From NCBI GenBank assembly GCA_947623455.1, contig OX392535.1, positions 38,278,688 through 38,342,687 on the forward strand: 64,000 nucleotides of DNA, given 5' to 3'. A model generated the notes under the pieces. It saw only the letters and a list, made by a program, of their open reading frames with translations. It ran no database searches and was not told the DNA's origin. The translations under genes were made by a program, and so were the position numbers. Source of the DNA: Mimachlamys varia (taxonomy: Eukaryota > Mollusca > Bivalvia > Pectinida > Pectinidae). Below are positions 28,301 to 34,043 of this stretch, piece after piece (position 1 is the first letter of the stretch; every line of letters begins with the position of its first letter).

Positions 28301-31300
28301 AAATGGCAGTCCTTACGACATTGTGTCTGATCTGATACTGTCATATATACACAGTAGGTGTTCACCTCTGAAACTTCCAATGAAGGAGATTTCCCTCATT
28401 CCACGTTCCCAGTGAGGGAGAAAGTGGGTGAAATACAAATGAAACTGCATTGCTCAATTGATAAATCTTTCCACTTTCATTAATCAAAATAACACTAAAA
28501 GCATTCATTTGATCTATACACATTTATTATGGTCATTACACACCCTGCTGTAACCAGGAGATCATTTGACCACAGGATGTAGATTTTGAGTTTGTGTGAA
28601 TTTGGACTTAAAAAGAGGGAGATTGGTAAATTTTGGTCAAAATAATGGAGTCTCCCTCATAATGAGGGAGGGTTAACAGATCAGGGATCAATCTAGGCCC
28701 TTTTTACTACAGTTTAAGGGTATATGTAGCTTCGGGTGTTTCCCCCACAGAATTTTGTTCCCTTGTTCTCCTAAGAATTGTCTTAAATTTACTGAACTAA
28801 TGTGTTTTCTCTCATTTTTTATGTCAATATCTACCCAAAGTCCTTCAGATTTGTTTTTCTGATTACCCTTTGCTGTGTTCATTTGATAAAATTGTGCTTT
28901 CAAATTGAAAAAGTGTAACTTTATGATTTTTAAAAAAAAATTCACTTTGAAGAGCTTATGTTCCCCTGAAGTCAAAACAGGGTAGCTTCCCCTTAATCTT
29001 AGATTAAGCCCTGCAGGAATTCTAATGTACCGTAGGAAAGTGTTTCCTCGTTGCCAGCTTGAGACGGTTGCTGATGTTGACCCTGGGCATCATCAGCTAG
29101 CGGACTGCAAGGCACAGATAGAAACATCTCTGAGTGCTTTTCAACCAGAAGCCGGAACCACTGAAGGATCATGAAGCACTCGCTTGACTCGCCTTCACAC
29201 TGCTGCAGGGACTCGCCAACTAATGATTACAAAATTATGATGCTTGGTTGTACATATATATATAAACTTGATTTTGTTTTACAACAATTACGGTACAAGT
29301 AATAAATCTTATATTATAATCACTATACTGGGTCCATATTTATGAAAGTATTCTCATGCTCAAGCATGGATTCTGTGCTCAAACCAGTTTTCTTTAAACT
29401 CACCTGAATAATGTCGAAGAGTCAAAAATATCATTGTAGATGTTGAACAGCTTTTGATTTCATGTCTCTTCAACTTTTACCAAAACTTCGACAAAATTAG
29501 ATTGTTTAAATAATTTATAGCCAGAACAATAAGGCTTGAGCACAAAATCCATGCTTCAGCATGAAAATGGCTTCATGAATACGGGCCCTAGATGCATGGA
29601 TATTAGCACTTGAGGTCTTATTGTTGGAGGAAACCAGAGTACCTGGAGGAAAACCCAGTGGTGAGGCAGGCGACCCATACCATTTCATGTCCGATCATGG
29701 AATCGAAACCCTGGACGCCGTCATGAAAAGCAAGTGCGCTATCAATTGCGCTACCTGACCTCGTTGTACACTGTACATGTTTATCAATGGCGTATTAATT
29801 ATAAACTGAATACAGAAACAGAATTTTAAATTATCATTTTGTCAGAAAATGATAATGTTAATTTTTGTAATTATGGAGAAAAACAAGTTAACAGTATGCA
29901 TTGAATTTACATCATATCCTTTTGGTAAGCTTTTAACCAAAAGTCAATATAAAGTAAATAACTAAATTATGTGGAGATGGAAACCATAAAACATTAAATC
30001 AATATGTGACCACAAGATTCTTTTGATGTAAATATACATCAAAGGGTCAATCCAGTGTTTTTGCCTCATCAGCAAGGTACATGTTGCGCACACAGAGCCT
30101 TCAGTTTTGCCAATTGACATATTCCATGGGTGTAGAAAGAGTAGGTGAACGTAACCCCTGGATATCAAGATGATTCCAGGGGTGTAGAAAGTGTAGGTGA
30201 GGGTAACCAGGGTTCACTTTTGGGCGCGATTTCGCGAGATTCTTGCTGTATTTTCAGATAAATCGCATTAAAGTCCGTTCTAAAGCGAGAAAAAATCGCG
30301 CATGTCAAAATTCAGGTATAGTGGATACCTACATAGATCAATAATACCGATCGTAGTTCCAGAAGTATTCCTTTCTGCAAATCCTAATGATCGTGTGTAT
30401 CAGTCATAGTCTCAATGACGCTTGTTTCTCAATCACTTGCAATTCAAACGTTTAGATGACAAAGCCACCACGCAAACACAAAGGTGCAGGTGTCTGTAAA
30501 CTTGTGACAGGTTGCGATTGGGGGGAAATGTAAGTAGTTAATGCCTCCAGAAACAGTATTGAAAGTTGATTTAACAGCCAGGGATGTCTTATAATTAGTT
30601 CATTAAATTAATGTTAACCAATGATGAATCCATGGAAAACAAGTAGATGGTTGAGAGAGGAAATGACTCCACCGATTCCACCGGTGCTGGGGCCAATAGG
30701 CCAACGGTACTGACTGTATCCGTGACGATGTCAATGCTATTGATGTTTAGTAGCAAGTTTAATGTTATATTAGGAATGGTTGATTTTGGAGGAATTTTAA
30801 CTTTAATTAGGCCTGTATATGACAGAGTTAAAATCACAAACACGGACGATATATGAAAAATCTCACTGAAATTAGGTGAGGGAGATTTTTTCTCTCATTG
30901 TGCCCAACGTCTAGGGTGAACCCTGGGTAACCCCCGGATATCGAGGATGATTCCAGGGGTGTAGAAAGTGTAGGTGAGCACCATCTCTGGATATTGGGGA
31001 TGATTCCCAGGGGTGTAAATAGTGAAGGTGAGCCCTGGATATTGAGATTGTTCCAGTAGTGTGGAAAGTGTAGGTGAGTGTATATGTAATCCCTGGATAT
31101 CAAGGATGATTCCAGGGGTGTAGAAAGTGTAGGTGAGCATCATCTCTGGATATTGAGGATGATTCATGGGGTGTAGAGAGTGTAGGTGAGCACCATCTCT
31201 GGATATTGAGGATGATTCCAGGGGTATAGATAGTGAAGGTGAACCCTGGATATTGATATTGTTCCAGTAGTGTGGAAAGCGTAGGTGAGTGTATATGTAA

Positions 31301-32314
31301 CCCCTGGATATCGAGGATGATTCAAGGGATGTAGACTAGAGAGTGAAGGTGAGTGCAACCCCTGGATATCGAGGATGATTCCAGGGGTGTAGAAAGTGTA
31401 GGTGAGCATCATCTCTGGATATCGAGGATGATTCCAGGGGTGTAGAAAGTGTAGGTGAGCATCATCTCTGGATATCAAGGATGATTCCATGGGTATAGTG
31501 AAGGTGAACCCTGGATATTGATATTGTTCCAGTAGTGTGGAAAGCGTAGGTGAGTGTATATGTAACCCCTGGATATCGAGGATGATTCCAGGGGTGTAGA
31601 AAGTGTAGGTGAGCATCATCTCTGGATATTGAGGATGATTCATGATCATGGGGTGTAGAGAGTGTAGGTTGAGTGTAACCCCTGGATATCAAGTATGACT
31701 TTGGATATAACTTCAACCATAAATTCCTAGAGGTAAGATGTATTTAATGATTAAACATTTGTTATTTATTTTGCATAAAACTCACTTGCATTGACATCTG
31801 TGAGAAAGTTTTCCAGCAGATGCGAAAGAAATTTTCTTCGTTCATACATGGTCTGGTTTCCCCCACCCTGCTCTCCAGCACTGAAAGAGAAAATGATTAG
31901 CACACAAAATTAAGTTTTAGTTCCCTAATACACCCTTTTATTATTGGCTTGTTACCTATAGAACTTAAATAATCTGAACTAACTTAATTAACTTCGGAAA
32001 AACTCATCCGGAAATACAAATGTACAATTTACAATACTGTTGATCGTTTACACACAATGAAGTAACAATTGTACTGTATTTCATTAAAAATTTTGTTTTT
32101 TATTTTCTTTATCAAAAATGATTTTTATTACACCTTTCGTTTTGTTCAAATTTTATATCTTTCATAAATCAAAGCAAAAACTAGTATCAAAATGAAGCAA
32201 GTGATCATGATCAGACATAAATTGTAAATTAAATGCTTCTGTCAAATATATGGTCATATCGTATAGTTACCTTTGGATCAGCTCCATTGTTGCAATGAAT
32301 TTTTTCCTTGACAT
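1..32314 (-). CDS. ATR: ATR checkpoint kinase, N-terminal HEAT-repeat half (23 coding exons, 3' part off window)
   Basis: ATR is the PIKK-family serine/threonine kinase that, with its partner ATRIP, senses RPA-coated single-stranded DNA and activates the replication checkpoint in the nucleus. Coding exons on the minus strand: 32271-32314, 31786-31880, 29031-29219, 26935-27105, 26347-26465, 25325-25413, 24241-24355, 23104-23237, 21334-21649, 20831-20967, 19202-19313, 18630-18709, 17766-17932, 16083-16150, 15355-15436, 12036-12130, 7880-7983, 6573-6668, 5144-5214, 3831-3938, 2825-2957, 1895-2044 and 1-92 (open). I chose AG/GT borders by hand and every junction keeps phase, giving about 922 residues. 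Recognisable matches to animal ATR, from my knowledge of the family, are FLTDVN near residue 40, DNDHSVRVRF (vertebrate DPDKDVRVAF) and DDLILVVIVSLLENLLS in the last exon. The region corresponds to the N-terminal HEAT solenoid; FAT and kinase domains are outside the window. Identity is strong; single exon borders, especially 5144 and 17766, are less sure. Confidence 0.87.
113..1597. repeat. 87-bp-class tandem repeat, split by a TTAA insertion
   Basis: A unit containing GTGGCTTATACTCTCA, AATCCTT and GTAGAGCAGTGCATTAA occurs at 113-176, 1430-1490 and 1505-1577 with ACAGTTATCTGTATAGTCACAA between copies. The first and second copies are separated by the mobile element at 177-1403, which entered at the TTAA of a unit. 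Confidence 0.6.
177..1403 (-). mobile_element. internally deleted piggyBac-type element with TTAA target duplication
   Basis: Flanked on both sides by TTAA (173-176 and 1404-1407) with matching inverted ends CTCTTTACCACTC / GAGTGGTAAAGAG. The intact target (GTGCATTAAACA) is seen in neighbouring tandem-repeat units, which supports real insertion. On the minus strand an acidic Ser/Asp-rich segment (about 1070-955) resembles a piggyBac N-terminus. A Cys-containing segment (about 720-590) could be a remnant of the C-terminus; the catalytic core is missing. Subterminal copies of AGACACGCTT occur near 1330-1390. Confidence 0.6.
1895..2044 (-). CDS. ATR: ATR coding exon 22
   Basis: 150 bases, acceptor ATCTTCAG, donor GCAG|GTCAGT, reading QIISCLVGESSSELNHVMVR then KLKTALDKARDEGNVRLQET and ILLTVSQLGR. 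It matches vertebrate ATR around LKDTLILTTGDIGRA. Confidence 0.88.
2141..2485. mobile_element. 345-bp TIR element, family CAGGGCTTTATCA (hAT-like)
   Basis: Ends CAGGGCTTTATCA and TGATAAAGCCCTG are inverted repeats. A second, oppositely oriented copy lies at 23285-23627 and shares the interior (ATTGATC..., GGTCCG.TTACCGAACC). No coding capacity. hAT assignment rests only on the CAGGG terminus. Confidence 0.6.
2825..2957 (-). CDS. ATR: ATR coding exon 21
   Basis: 133 bases, acceptor TATTACAG, donor TTTAG|GTGTGT, ending SLRLIEDNDHSVRVRFS, which is nearly the vertebrate ATR LMEDPDKDVRVAFS. One of the clearest ATR matches in the window. Confidence 0.88.
3831..3938 (-). CDS. ATR: ATR coding exon 20
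   Basis: 108 bases, acceptor TTTTGTAG, donor GTTAG|GTCAGT, reading KDTCRSSKERPRLVDPNMFS then KFLVLLDTDNRETKL. The corresponding vertebrate ATR stretch is KKKIPSPVKLAFIDNLHHL. Phase 1 in, 1 out. Confidence 0.72.
4012..5113 (+). repeat. dispersed bivalve-type composite repeat with internal 'AAGATGGC' reiterations
   Basis: Starts with a small palindromic head (AGATCCCAGAGGGATCT) and ends with a (GGACA/GACAGAGG)-type tract and a CCCACCATG...GGTGGG hairpin. Inside, an AAGATGG...CGGCCATATTG...CAGTCCAAAA...CAT motif recurs at about 4305, 4402, 4536, 4690 and 4865. The head also occurs at 18127. Non-coding; class uncertain. Confidence 0.45.
5144..5214 (-). CDS. ATR: ATR coding exon 19
   Basis: 71 bases, reading SCKDPGTFSTKQTIQCISCD then KLQ. 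The acceptor is TTTCAGCAG, a NAGNAG site. The donor CAAG|GTCATT is weak; GTATAC ten bases further keeps the same phase and is an alternative, so this border is uncertain. Confidence 0.6.
5277..6190. repeat. dispersed repeat bounded by GGGCCCCGCA inverted ends, with 176-bp internal duplication
   Basis: CAGGGCCCCGCA at 5277 and TGCGGGGCCCT at 6179 are inverted. Inside, a block beginning CAGCAAAGATTCAG at 5758 is repeated at 5934 (176-bp shift, few mismatches), and a (GACG)n tract sits at 6115-6152 just before a terminal hairpin. Non-coding. Confidence 0.45.
6573..6668 (-). CDS. ATR: ATR coding exon 18
   Basis: 96 bases, acceptor TTGTACAG, donor TCAG|GTAAAA, reading SLVNDPDPEIQKTLADTVGK then LACIVCRKSVV. 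It matches vertebrate ATR KVKDDSDIVKKEFASILGQLVC. Confidence 0.83.
6670..7870. other. ATR intron with degraded dispersed repeats
   Basis: Holds CCTTTGACCTTGAAAG-type and ATGGCTGCCATATTG-type repeat fragments and a C15 run near 7182. I see no gene in it. Confidence 0.4.
7880..7983 (-). CDS. ATR: ATR coding exon 17
   Basis: 104 bases, acceptor TTTGTAG, donor TTCA|GTAAGT, reading SDGQSGMRRSALTTFPLLLH then HLGPNANHLVYELI. It aligns with vertebrate ATR HEVIRASCVSGFFILLQQ. Phase 0 in, confirming the preceding donor phase across the minisatellite. Confidence 0.82.
8388..12047 (-). repeat. 21-bp minisatellite, about 174 copies, seeded from the ATR exon 16 donor site
   Basis: On the minus strand the unit is TCAGACAGGCGTTT followed by GTGAGTA. 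The first is the last 14 bases of ATR exon 16; the second is the first seven intron bases. The GTGAG site at 12031 and the last at 8398 are exactly 173 x 21 bp apart, so indels are absent or cancel. The minus frame continuous with the exon reads (VSIRQAF)n until the first CAG-to-TAG change near 10971. Higher-order copies exist: the variant CACTAACG is at 9282, 10038 and 11004, spaced 36 and 46 units. Confidence 0.92.
12036..12130 (-). CDS. ATR: ATR coding exon 16, whose 3' end merges into the minisatellite
   Basis: 95 bases from acceptor TGTTTCAG, reading NAVKLESLCVLSFLPKDVAP then KWRVHVFRQAF. It matches vertebrate ATR SRCVFLLTLFPRRIFLEWR. The first donor, GCGTTT|GTGAGT at 12036, is phase 0 as required by the next exon. 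The final 14 exon bases plus seven intron bases form the 21-bp unit repeated about 174 times downstream, so the true exon end could be any of many copies. Confidence 0.82.
13743..14155. mobile_element. foldback element with about 190-bp inverted arms
   Basis: The left arm (ATCACAGGCACTTGTGGCC...) and right arm (...GGCCACAAGTGCTTGTGG) are inverted copies over most of their length, with landmarks AGGAGAATAG, TTATTAATCATCTAAAA and AATTGCCAAATTTCAGCTTG in both. The loop is about 40 bp. Nested inside the 2.7-kb element. Confidence 0.7.
14213..14242. repeat. 30-bp palindrome
   Basis: CAGGGACGTATATG, a two-base centre, then CATATACGTCCCTG: perfect 14-bp arms. Confidence 0.7.
15355..15436 (-). CDS. 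ATR: ATR coding exon 15
   Basis: 82 bases, acceptor TATTTCAG, donor TTGG|GTAAGA, reading NDPSCMDMKMTNTKQVVKLS then QQLSENL. The corresponding vertebrate segment is DDGCLKLTTFAANLLTLS. Phase 0 in, 1 out. Confidence 0.72.
15594..15777. mobile_element. 184-bp TIR element, ends CAGGGCTTTTTCTC
   Basis: CAGGGCTTTTTCTC and GAGAAAAAGCCCTG are inverted; GTTTT/TTTT flanks either side. Non-coding, hAT-like by terminus only. Confidence 0.5.
16083..16150 (-). CDS. ATR: ATR coding exon 14
   Basis: 68 bases, acceptor GCTACAG, donor ACCA|GTAAGT, reading AGEIDPQDMTTMCWISSLIW then IP. The tail resembles vertebrate ATR LCGMLSLPWI. Phase 1 in, phase 0 out. Confidence 0.72.
16789..16941. mobile_element. small TIR element, family CAGGGTTTTCCCT, copy 1
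   Basis: Shares GGGACCCTCAAATT...GGGACTCCCATCAC...GACATTTTTAGGAGTC and TGCAGGTTTTTGTGCATCAGG with the inverted copy at 21834-21997. Non-coding. Confidence 0.55.
17345..17740. mobile_element. pogo/Tc1-like MITE, copy 1 (26 bp from an ATR donor)
   Basis: Ends CAGTGGACTCCACTTAATAT and ATGATATAAAGAGGAGTGC are imperfect inverted repeats; TA follows the right end. The interior is made of ATGATATTAA/GAGGAAT repeats. Three more copies lie at 22059, 34297 and 47130. Confidence 0.6.
17766..17932 (-). CDS. ATR: ATR coding exon 13
   Basis: 167 bases from CATTTCAG, reading SERTSFQHWLPQTSCHKIVS then VTTAVVQLCPDW ... QMLGIVLQMFASLLCHY. The donor ATG|GTAATG was chosen because it gives the phase needed by the next exon; GTACAA 20 bp on would break phase. 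A pogo-like element sits 26 bp into the intron. Confidence 0.68.
18395..18622 (-). mobile_element. SINE-like element, copy 1
   Basis: On the minus strand a tRNA-like head (GTGCAGTGGATATCGCACTTGC as an A-box region) is followed by the body motif TGGTTTCCTCCCACAATAAGAC. The same order of head and body is found at 29590-29765. It sits directly 3' of an ATR exon. Confidence 0.45.
18630..18709 (-). CDS. ATR: ATR coding exon 12
   Basis: 80 bases, acceptor GATACAG, donor CATT|GTAAGT, reading VLPSTEGICFCVDVLISCLQ. It aligns with vertebrate ATR IEMLEGIAVVLQLTALC. A SINE-like element follows directly in the intron. Confidence 0.68.
19202..19313 (-). CDS. ATR: ATR coding exon 11
   Basis: 112 bases, acceptor TTTGTAG, donor CAAG|GTAATC, reading KAEIFSKDGCIKLTRRHRMV then NAKLASLMTMVTEGGTK. 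Similarity to known ATR is low here; the exon is supported mainly by phase, position and open frame. A (GAT)n tract sits about 18 bp upstream of its acceptor. Confidence 0.62.
19332..19387. repeat. (ATC)n microsatellite beside an ATR acceptor
   Basis: About 18 perfect ATC triplets, ending 18 bp from the acceptor of ATR exon 11. On the coding strand it replaces the usual pyrimidine tract region with GAT repeats. Confidence 0.85.
19950..20296. mobile_element. 330-bp element, ends CCTCTGAAACC... / ...GAGGGAGGTTT, copy 1
   Basis: Shares CCAATGAAGGAGAT, GAAACTGCATTGCT and GACCACAGGATGTA in order with 28358-28677. Copy 1 also contains three tandem units of GGGAGATTTTTAGGTAGATT type at 20197-20290. 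Confidence 0.55.
20305..20480. mobile_element. foldback element
   Basis: GGAATTTATTTCACTCGAG...AATTATTTTTTTAAAGT and its inverted copy with ACGAGTGGTTGTTGGAT / ATCCAATAATCACGAGTCGT outer arms; AT-rich loop. Confidence 0.6.
20831..20967 (-). CDS. ATR: ATR coding exon 10 (variable linker)
   Basis: 137 bases from CCCTCAG to AAAAG|GTATTA. It starts FFVSPLVKSIMLEIPSDQSP and becomes a Ser/Gln/Pro-rich disordered linker, where vertebrate ATR also carries a low-complexity, basic linker. Phase 0 in, 2 out. Confidence 0.72.
21334..21649 (-). CDS. ATR: ATR coding exon 9 (largest)
   Basis: 316 bases, acceptor TTCTTTTTAG, donor TCAG|GTATGT. It reads WVVKVEESLARVFQEVV ... LSVSQMQYLLSKMAVLL ... DLISYILDTVPRATL ... 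FSPLITNMFAALLNRCG, an all-helical stretch that follows ATR (vertebrate KLIKTLFPFE, LEKLCVMFED, LQYFLKFVPAG). Confidence 0.85.
21834..21997. mobile_element. small TIR element, family CAGGGTTTTCCCT, copy 2
   Basis: Ends CAGGGTTTTCCCT and AGGGAAAACCCTG; opposite orientation to the copy at 16789. Lies in the ATR intron upstream of exon 9. Confidence 0.6.
22059..22508. mobile_element. pogo/Tc1-like MITE, copy 2
   Basis: Starts TA-CAGTGCACTCCTCTTTA and ends GGAGTCCACTG. About 450 bp, no open frame of interest. Confidence 0.65.
22797..22938. mobile_element. foldback element with CTCGGCAAGCC loop
   Basis: CACCCCCTTGG.AGTGAGAC...GGGGTAAGATTCTTAAG and its inverted copy; the loop holds CACTCGGCAAGCCTTGTG, like that of the element at 36300-36445. 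Confidence 0.65.
23104..23237 (-). CDS. ATR: ATR coding exon 8
   Basis: 134 bases, acceptor CGTTTTAG, donor AAAA|GTAAGT. It reads ISEILQHTGLPMLSVIDYFL, matching vertebrate ATR FLTELFQLGGLPA, then a Cys-rich helix. Only one of the three frames is open. Confidence 0.84.
23285..23627. mobile_element. TIR element, family CAGGGCTTTATCA, copy 2
   Basis: Inverted relative to 2141-2485; ends CAGGGCTTTATCAGGG and GATAAAGCCCTG. Confidence 0.6.
23905..24256. repeat. 45/91-bp higher-order tandem repeat derived from ATR exon 7 junction
   Basis: GTGGTCAAGG recurs at 23931, 24022, 24113, 24202 and, inside the exon, 24247. The 91-bp unit is a dimer of two diverged about 45-bp halves (CTTGTGGTCAAGGTTACA and CTAATGGTCAAGCTAACA). 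Each half resembles the last exon bases and first intron bases of ATR exon 7; in the nearest copy the donor GT reads GA. Confidence 0.75.
24241..24355 (-). CDS. ATR: ATR coding exon 7
   Basis: 115 bases reading ELLGYVVEDVGMVTYSLLPA then VWACMCWAMENGNLDHKA. The donor GGCT|GTAAGT at 24241 abuts a tandem array made of degenerate copies of this same exon-intron junction. Confidence 0.8.
24451..24846. mobile_element. 396-bp TIR element, ends AAGGCCCAGTATA
   Basis: AAGGCCCAGTATAATTATGT and the inverse of AAGTTACGTATAGTGGGCCTT match over about 25 bp. Non-coding. Confidence 0.5.
25325..25413 (-). CDS. ATR: ATR coding exon 6
   Basis: Found by requiring a phase 0-in, phase 2-out exon between its neighbours. 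Acceptor ATGTTGTAG and the strong donor TCAC|GTAAGT bracket 89 bases reading QSNPSNVKLSPAVIQVSTVE then SCEMLQVNLT, which aligns with vertebrate ATR LQLMSMQNLEFIEVTLL. The acceptor is TAGCAG, a NAGNAG site that could drop one Gln. A mobile element ends about 25 bp upstream of the acceptor. Confidence 0.75.
25436..26170 (+). mobile_element. hairpin-ended element, copy A
   Basis: Begins with a hairpin (TTTTATTTTGTTTAGTTAATG ... CATAAACTTAACAAAATAAA), then shares TTTGCATAAGCTATGGTTAAC, TGATGACGTCA, CAATTGTGACTC and GTCAGTGTAGACTGTAA with the inverted copy B at 27520-28008. Interrupted by a smaller repeat at about 25880-26095. Confidence 0.55.
25880..26095. repeat. short dispersed repeat nested in copy A
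   Basis: Bounded by CTACCGGCCCCTAC and GGTAGGGGACC, with a GACAGACAGACGG tract near the right end followed by a CCCCTCCGGCTTCG hairpin. Its absence from copy B marks it as a later insertion. Confidence 0.4.
26347..26465 (-). CDS. ATR: ATR coding exon 5
   Basis: 119 bases from acceptor TTATTCCAG, reading DLVKLNEKLYSTDETLVN then RFTYRDDHLRQSLVDPAE. The donor GGAG|GTTTGT is somewhat weak but gives the phase 0 demanded by the next exon. Confidence 0.75.
26901..26960 (-). repeat. 30-bp tandem duplication of an ATR exon end plus donor
   Basis: Minus strand: GTCCAGTCTTATACACTCC then ATAGCAGGTA, present twice at an exact 30-bp period. Each copy ends in a usable GCAG|GTA donor (26935 and 26905). Confidence 0.9.
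26935..27105 (-). CDS. ATR: ATR coding exon 4, with duplicated 5' splice site
   Basis: 171 bases from acceptor CATCACAG, reading FTTWCLSKLLRLLSC...LLHLVKW...NLLSSLIHSIAG, clearly like ATR (vertebrate WIITRLLRIAATPSCH). The last 26 exon bases and first intron bases are duplicated in tandem with a 30-bp period. An equally good donor exists at 26905; its use would append ten residues (GMSSLIHSIA) in frame. Confidence 0.82.
27520..28008 (-). mobile_element. hairpin-ended element, copy B
   Basis: Inverted relative to copy A. The terminal hairpin (about 27856-28004) is near perfect: GATTTTGTTTAGTTTATGAG against CTCATAAACTAAACAAAAT, with CCAATGGAGCA / TGCTCCATTGG inner arms. Confidence 0.6.
28358..28677. 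mobile_element. 330-bp element, copy 2
   Basis: Same orientation and landmarks as 19950-20296; ends ATAATGAGGGAGGGTTAA. Non-coding. Confidence 0.55.
29031..29219 (-). CDS. ATR: ATR coding exon 3
   Basis: 189 bases between ATTAG and TACG|GTACAT, reading GESLQQCEGESSECFMILQW then LLVEKHSEMFLSV, followed by a Gln/Ser-rich linker. It aligns with the second helical pair of ATR (vertebrate ...DFIQHIMKSSPLMFVNV). Phase 1 in, phase 1 out. Confidence 0.78.
29329..29590. mobile_element. 260-bp TIR element, ends GGGTCCATATTTATGAAAG
   Basis: Outer arms of about 50 bp, CTCATGCTCAAGCATGGATT against AATCCATGCTTCAGCATGA type. A fragment of one end occurs at 60210-60245. Confidence 0.55.
29590..29765 (-). 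mobile_element. SINE-like element, copy 2
   Basis: Minus strand: AGGTAGCGCAATTGATAGCG (A-box like), then GGGTTTCGATTCC (B-box like), then the body CTCTGGTTTCCTCCAACAAT. Better preserved than copy 1. No stable cloverleaf, so not a functional tRNA. Confidence 0.5.
30130..31720. repeat. about 57-bp minisatellite in ATR intron 2
   Basis: Units read CCCCTGGATATCGAGGATGA then TTCCAGGGGTGTAGAAAGTG and TAGGTGAGCATCATCT, with many variants. Around 20 copies. The unit contains the partial palindrome CCCCTGGA...TCCAGGGG. It is interrupted by the hAT-like element at 30209-30924. One or two related units lie alone at 19658-19705 in opposite orientation. Confidence 0.75.
30209..30924. mobile_element. 716-bp hAT-like non-autonomous element with 8-bp target duplication
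   Basis: Flanked by the direct repeat GGGTAACC (30201-30208 and 30925-30932). Ends AGGGTTCAC / GTGAACCCT, extended by GGGC/GCCC a few bases in. An 8-bp duplication is typical of hAT transposases. It split one unit of the minisatellite. The inner open frames are short and unrecognised. Confidence 0.7.
31786..31880 (-). CDS. ATR: ATR coding exon 2
   Basis: Acceptor CTCTTTCAG and donor GCAA|GTGAGT bracket 95 bases that read ...ERRKFLSHLLENFLTDVNA. The LENFLTDVN end matches the vertebrate ATR stretch around IDRILTDVN near residue 45. Phase 2 in, phase 1 out. Confidence 0.8.
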
Positions 32315-32383
32315 GATGAAAATTTAATTACTCCTGAAGGTCTCCGTGAAACATAACTTCTAATTCCTTCAAGTGACTAGTGA
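32271..32383 (-). CDS. ATR: ATR start exon (5'UTR plus first 14 codons)
   Basis: Acceptor TTTTTTTACAG is followed by a short 5'UTR, an in-frame TAA and then ATG at 32314 (MSRKKFIATMELIQ). The donor is AAAG|GTAACT at 32271, leaving two bases for the next exon. Coding part 32271-32314. The upstream in-frame stop fixes this ATG as the first possible start in the exon. Confidence 0.7.
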
Positions 32384-33499
32384 TCTGTAAAAAAAAGAGA
32401 GAGATCTTTGTTCTTCAAAAAAAAATCTTTTCCTACCCCTCATTAGATTTACTTTATGAAATATGAAAATTCCTCATATCAACAGCAATAGTTGACTTTA
32501 ACATTCTCATCAAAGATGGTCGCCTGTCGGTAATTTTAATTTCTGATCAGTCGCAATGGTGAGCACCTTAATATATTAGCATTTGTGATGAAATTTAGAA
32601 TGATTTTTAATATTTATGACTACTGGGGTATGTACCTCTTATTATTGCTATGTTGGGCAATATGAAGATGTCTTTACCATTCATTGTCATTCCATTTTTA
32701 TGATTTAAGTAAATATAATTATGTATGACATATTTAATGCAGCTATATGTAGTCATTTATATATCGATAGCTCAGTTAATGTGGTAAGTGTTGTTTATAT
32801 GATGGAAACTTGTCTTTCAGGATATATGATCAGGCTAGGACTGTATCCGCACTTATGGGCCATAATTAAGGCCTACATGTATGTGAGGAATTAATTTCTG
32901 TGCAAATATGACTGCGTGCATGAGTATACTTTACATTAGTGTATTTATAACTAATTATGTACAATGTTAAGTTTGCGTGACACTCAAATAAAATATTTTG
33001 TCATTGAAATTTGAAATCATCTTACCTACATGTACATGTATGTTTCTCAAGAAGTAGTTATAAATGACTTTCAAAGCATTGTTTTTTATCAGTGCCAAAC
33101 CCAATTTTACTCAATTTTTGTCTATTTAACAAGTTTGTGATCATCAAGTGGTCATTATTTTTGCATGATACCACTGCAGTATTTCATTCATATTGCTGCA
33201 ACTTTCTATTTCTGTAAAATAAGGGGGGGGGGGGTGGTATATAATTTAAAGATGATCTATGATAATGAGAAATGTTAGTCCGAAGGGTTCTGACTCTCTG
33301 ACCCGCTAAATTGTGGGAGGGCTTGCGGTTGCGAGAGTCTCTCGCACTCGCCAGCCGTCCCAAATTCCCAATATTTAGCTGGTTAGAGATCTAGAGTCAG
33401 GACTAGAGAAATGTAGACTAACGGTGTTGTTTCAATTTGAACATTTTGTTACCGATAGATCAAAATGTATACAATATCTGCGTTAGAAATCAGACTTAC

Positions 33500-33710
33500 C
33501 TGTACGAAGACACAAAACACATAATTTCAATTTTGAAACATGTTGAAATCGTTGTCGCTCTTGTGCTAAAATCTAACTCGAGGTTTTATTTACAAACAGA
33601 TGTATCGTCCATTTTTCCCGCTTTAGTCTGGATCTCGCTAACGCTTGTTTTGAACGGGAGCGCTGTGCATAACCGACACAGTTTCGTATTCGTTAACCGG
33701 AAATAAGGTG
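33500..33710 (-). other. ATR: putative 5' non-coding first exon and promoter region of ATR
   Basis: A strong donor (ACAG|GTAAGT, exon end at 33500) lies 1.1 kb upstream of the ATR start exon, with no long open frame before it. Together with the E2F-like site just upstream this fits a non-coding first exon, but the transcription start is not visible. Confidence is moderate to low. Confidence 0.35.
33614..33621. promoter_or_regulatory. E2F-like site near the putative ATR transcription start
   Basis: The plus strand reads TTTCCCGC, matching the E2F consensus TTTSSCGC. It sits in the GC-richer stretch just upstream of, or inside, the presumed ATR first exon. E2F control would suit an S-phase checkpoint gene, but a single 8-bp match is weak evidence. 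Confidence 0.3.
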
Positions 33711-34043
33711 TGTGAAAGTGAAAGTAGAAGTTTAATGCCACGAAATATACGTTTTGGTGGTATTTAGGTTCATAATTTTAAGGTATATCGGATTAATGAT
33801 GGAAATGTATTTCTTAACGGCAGGGAAACGATAATTTTAAACATAGCTTACAATTTAGTCAATTTTTTTTATCTAACCTTAGGTTAAATTTTGTTCAAAG
33901 ATTTTACTCCCTGCATCTACACTCTACATCTACATTGTACATCTACCCGTTAATCGACCTCCTTCATTATACTGAAAATTATGTCGATTTATTGGTGTGT
34001 GCTATATACAAGGAGAAAAAGAGACTAATTAATGGGTGAAATC

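Noticed and set aside
30647..30856. 69-residue plus-strand open frame in the hAT-like element
   Set aside because: Too short, no transposase motif and no related frame elsewhere in the window.
31164..31716. Minus-strand frames rich in YTFYTPGIILDIQ repeats
   Set aside because: They are readings of the 57-bp minisatellite inside an ATR intron.
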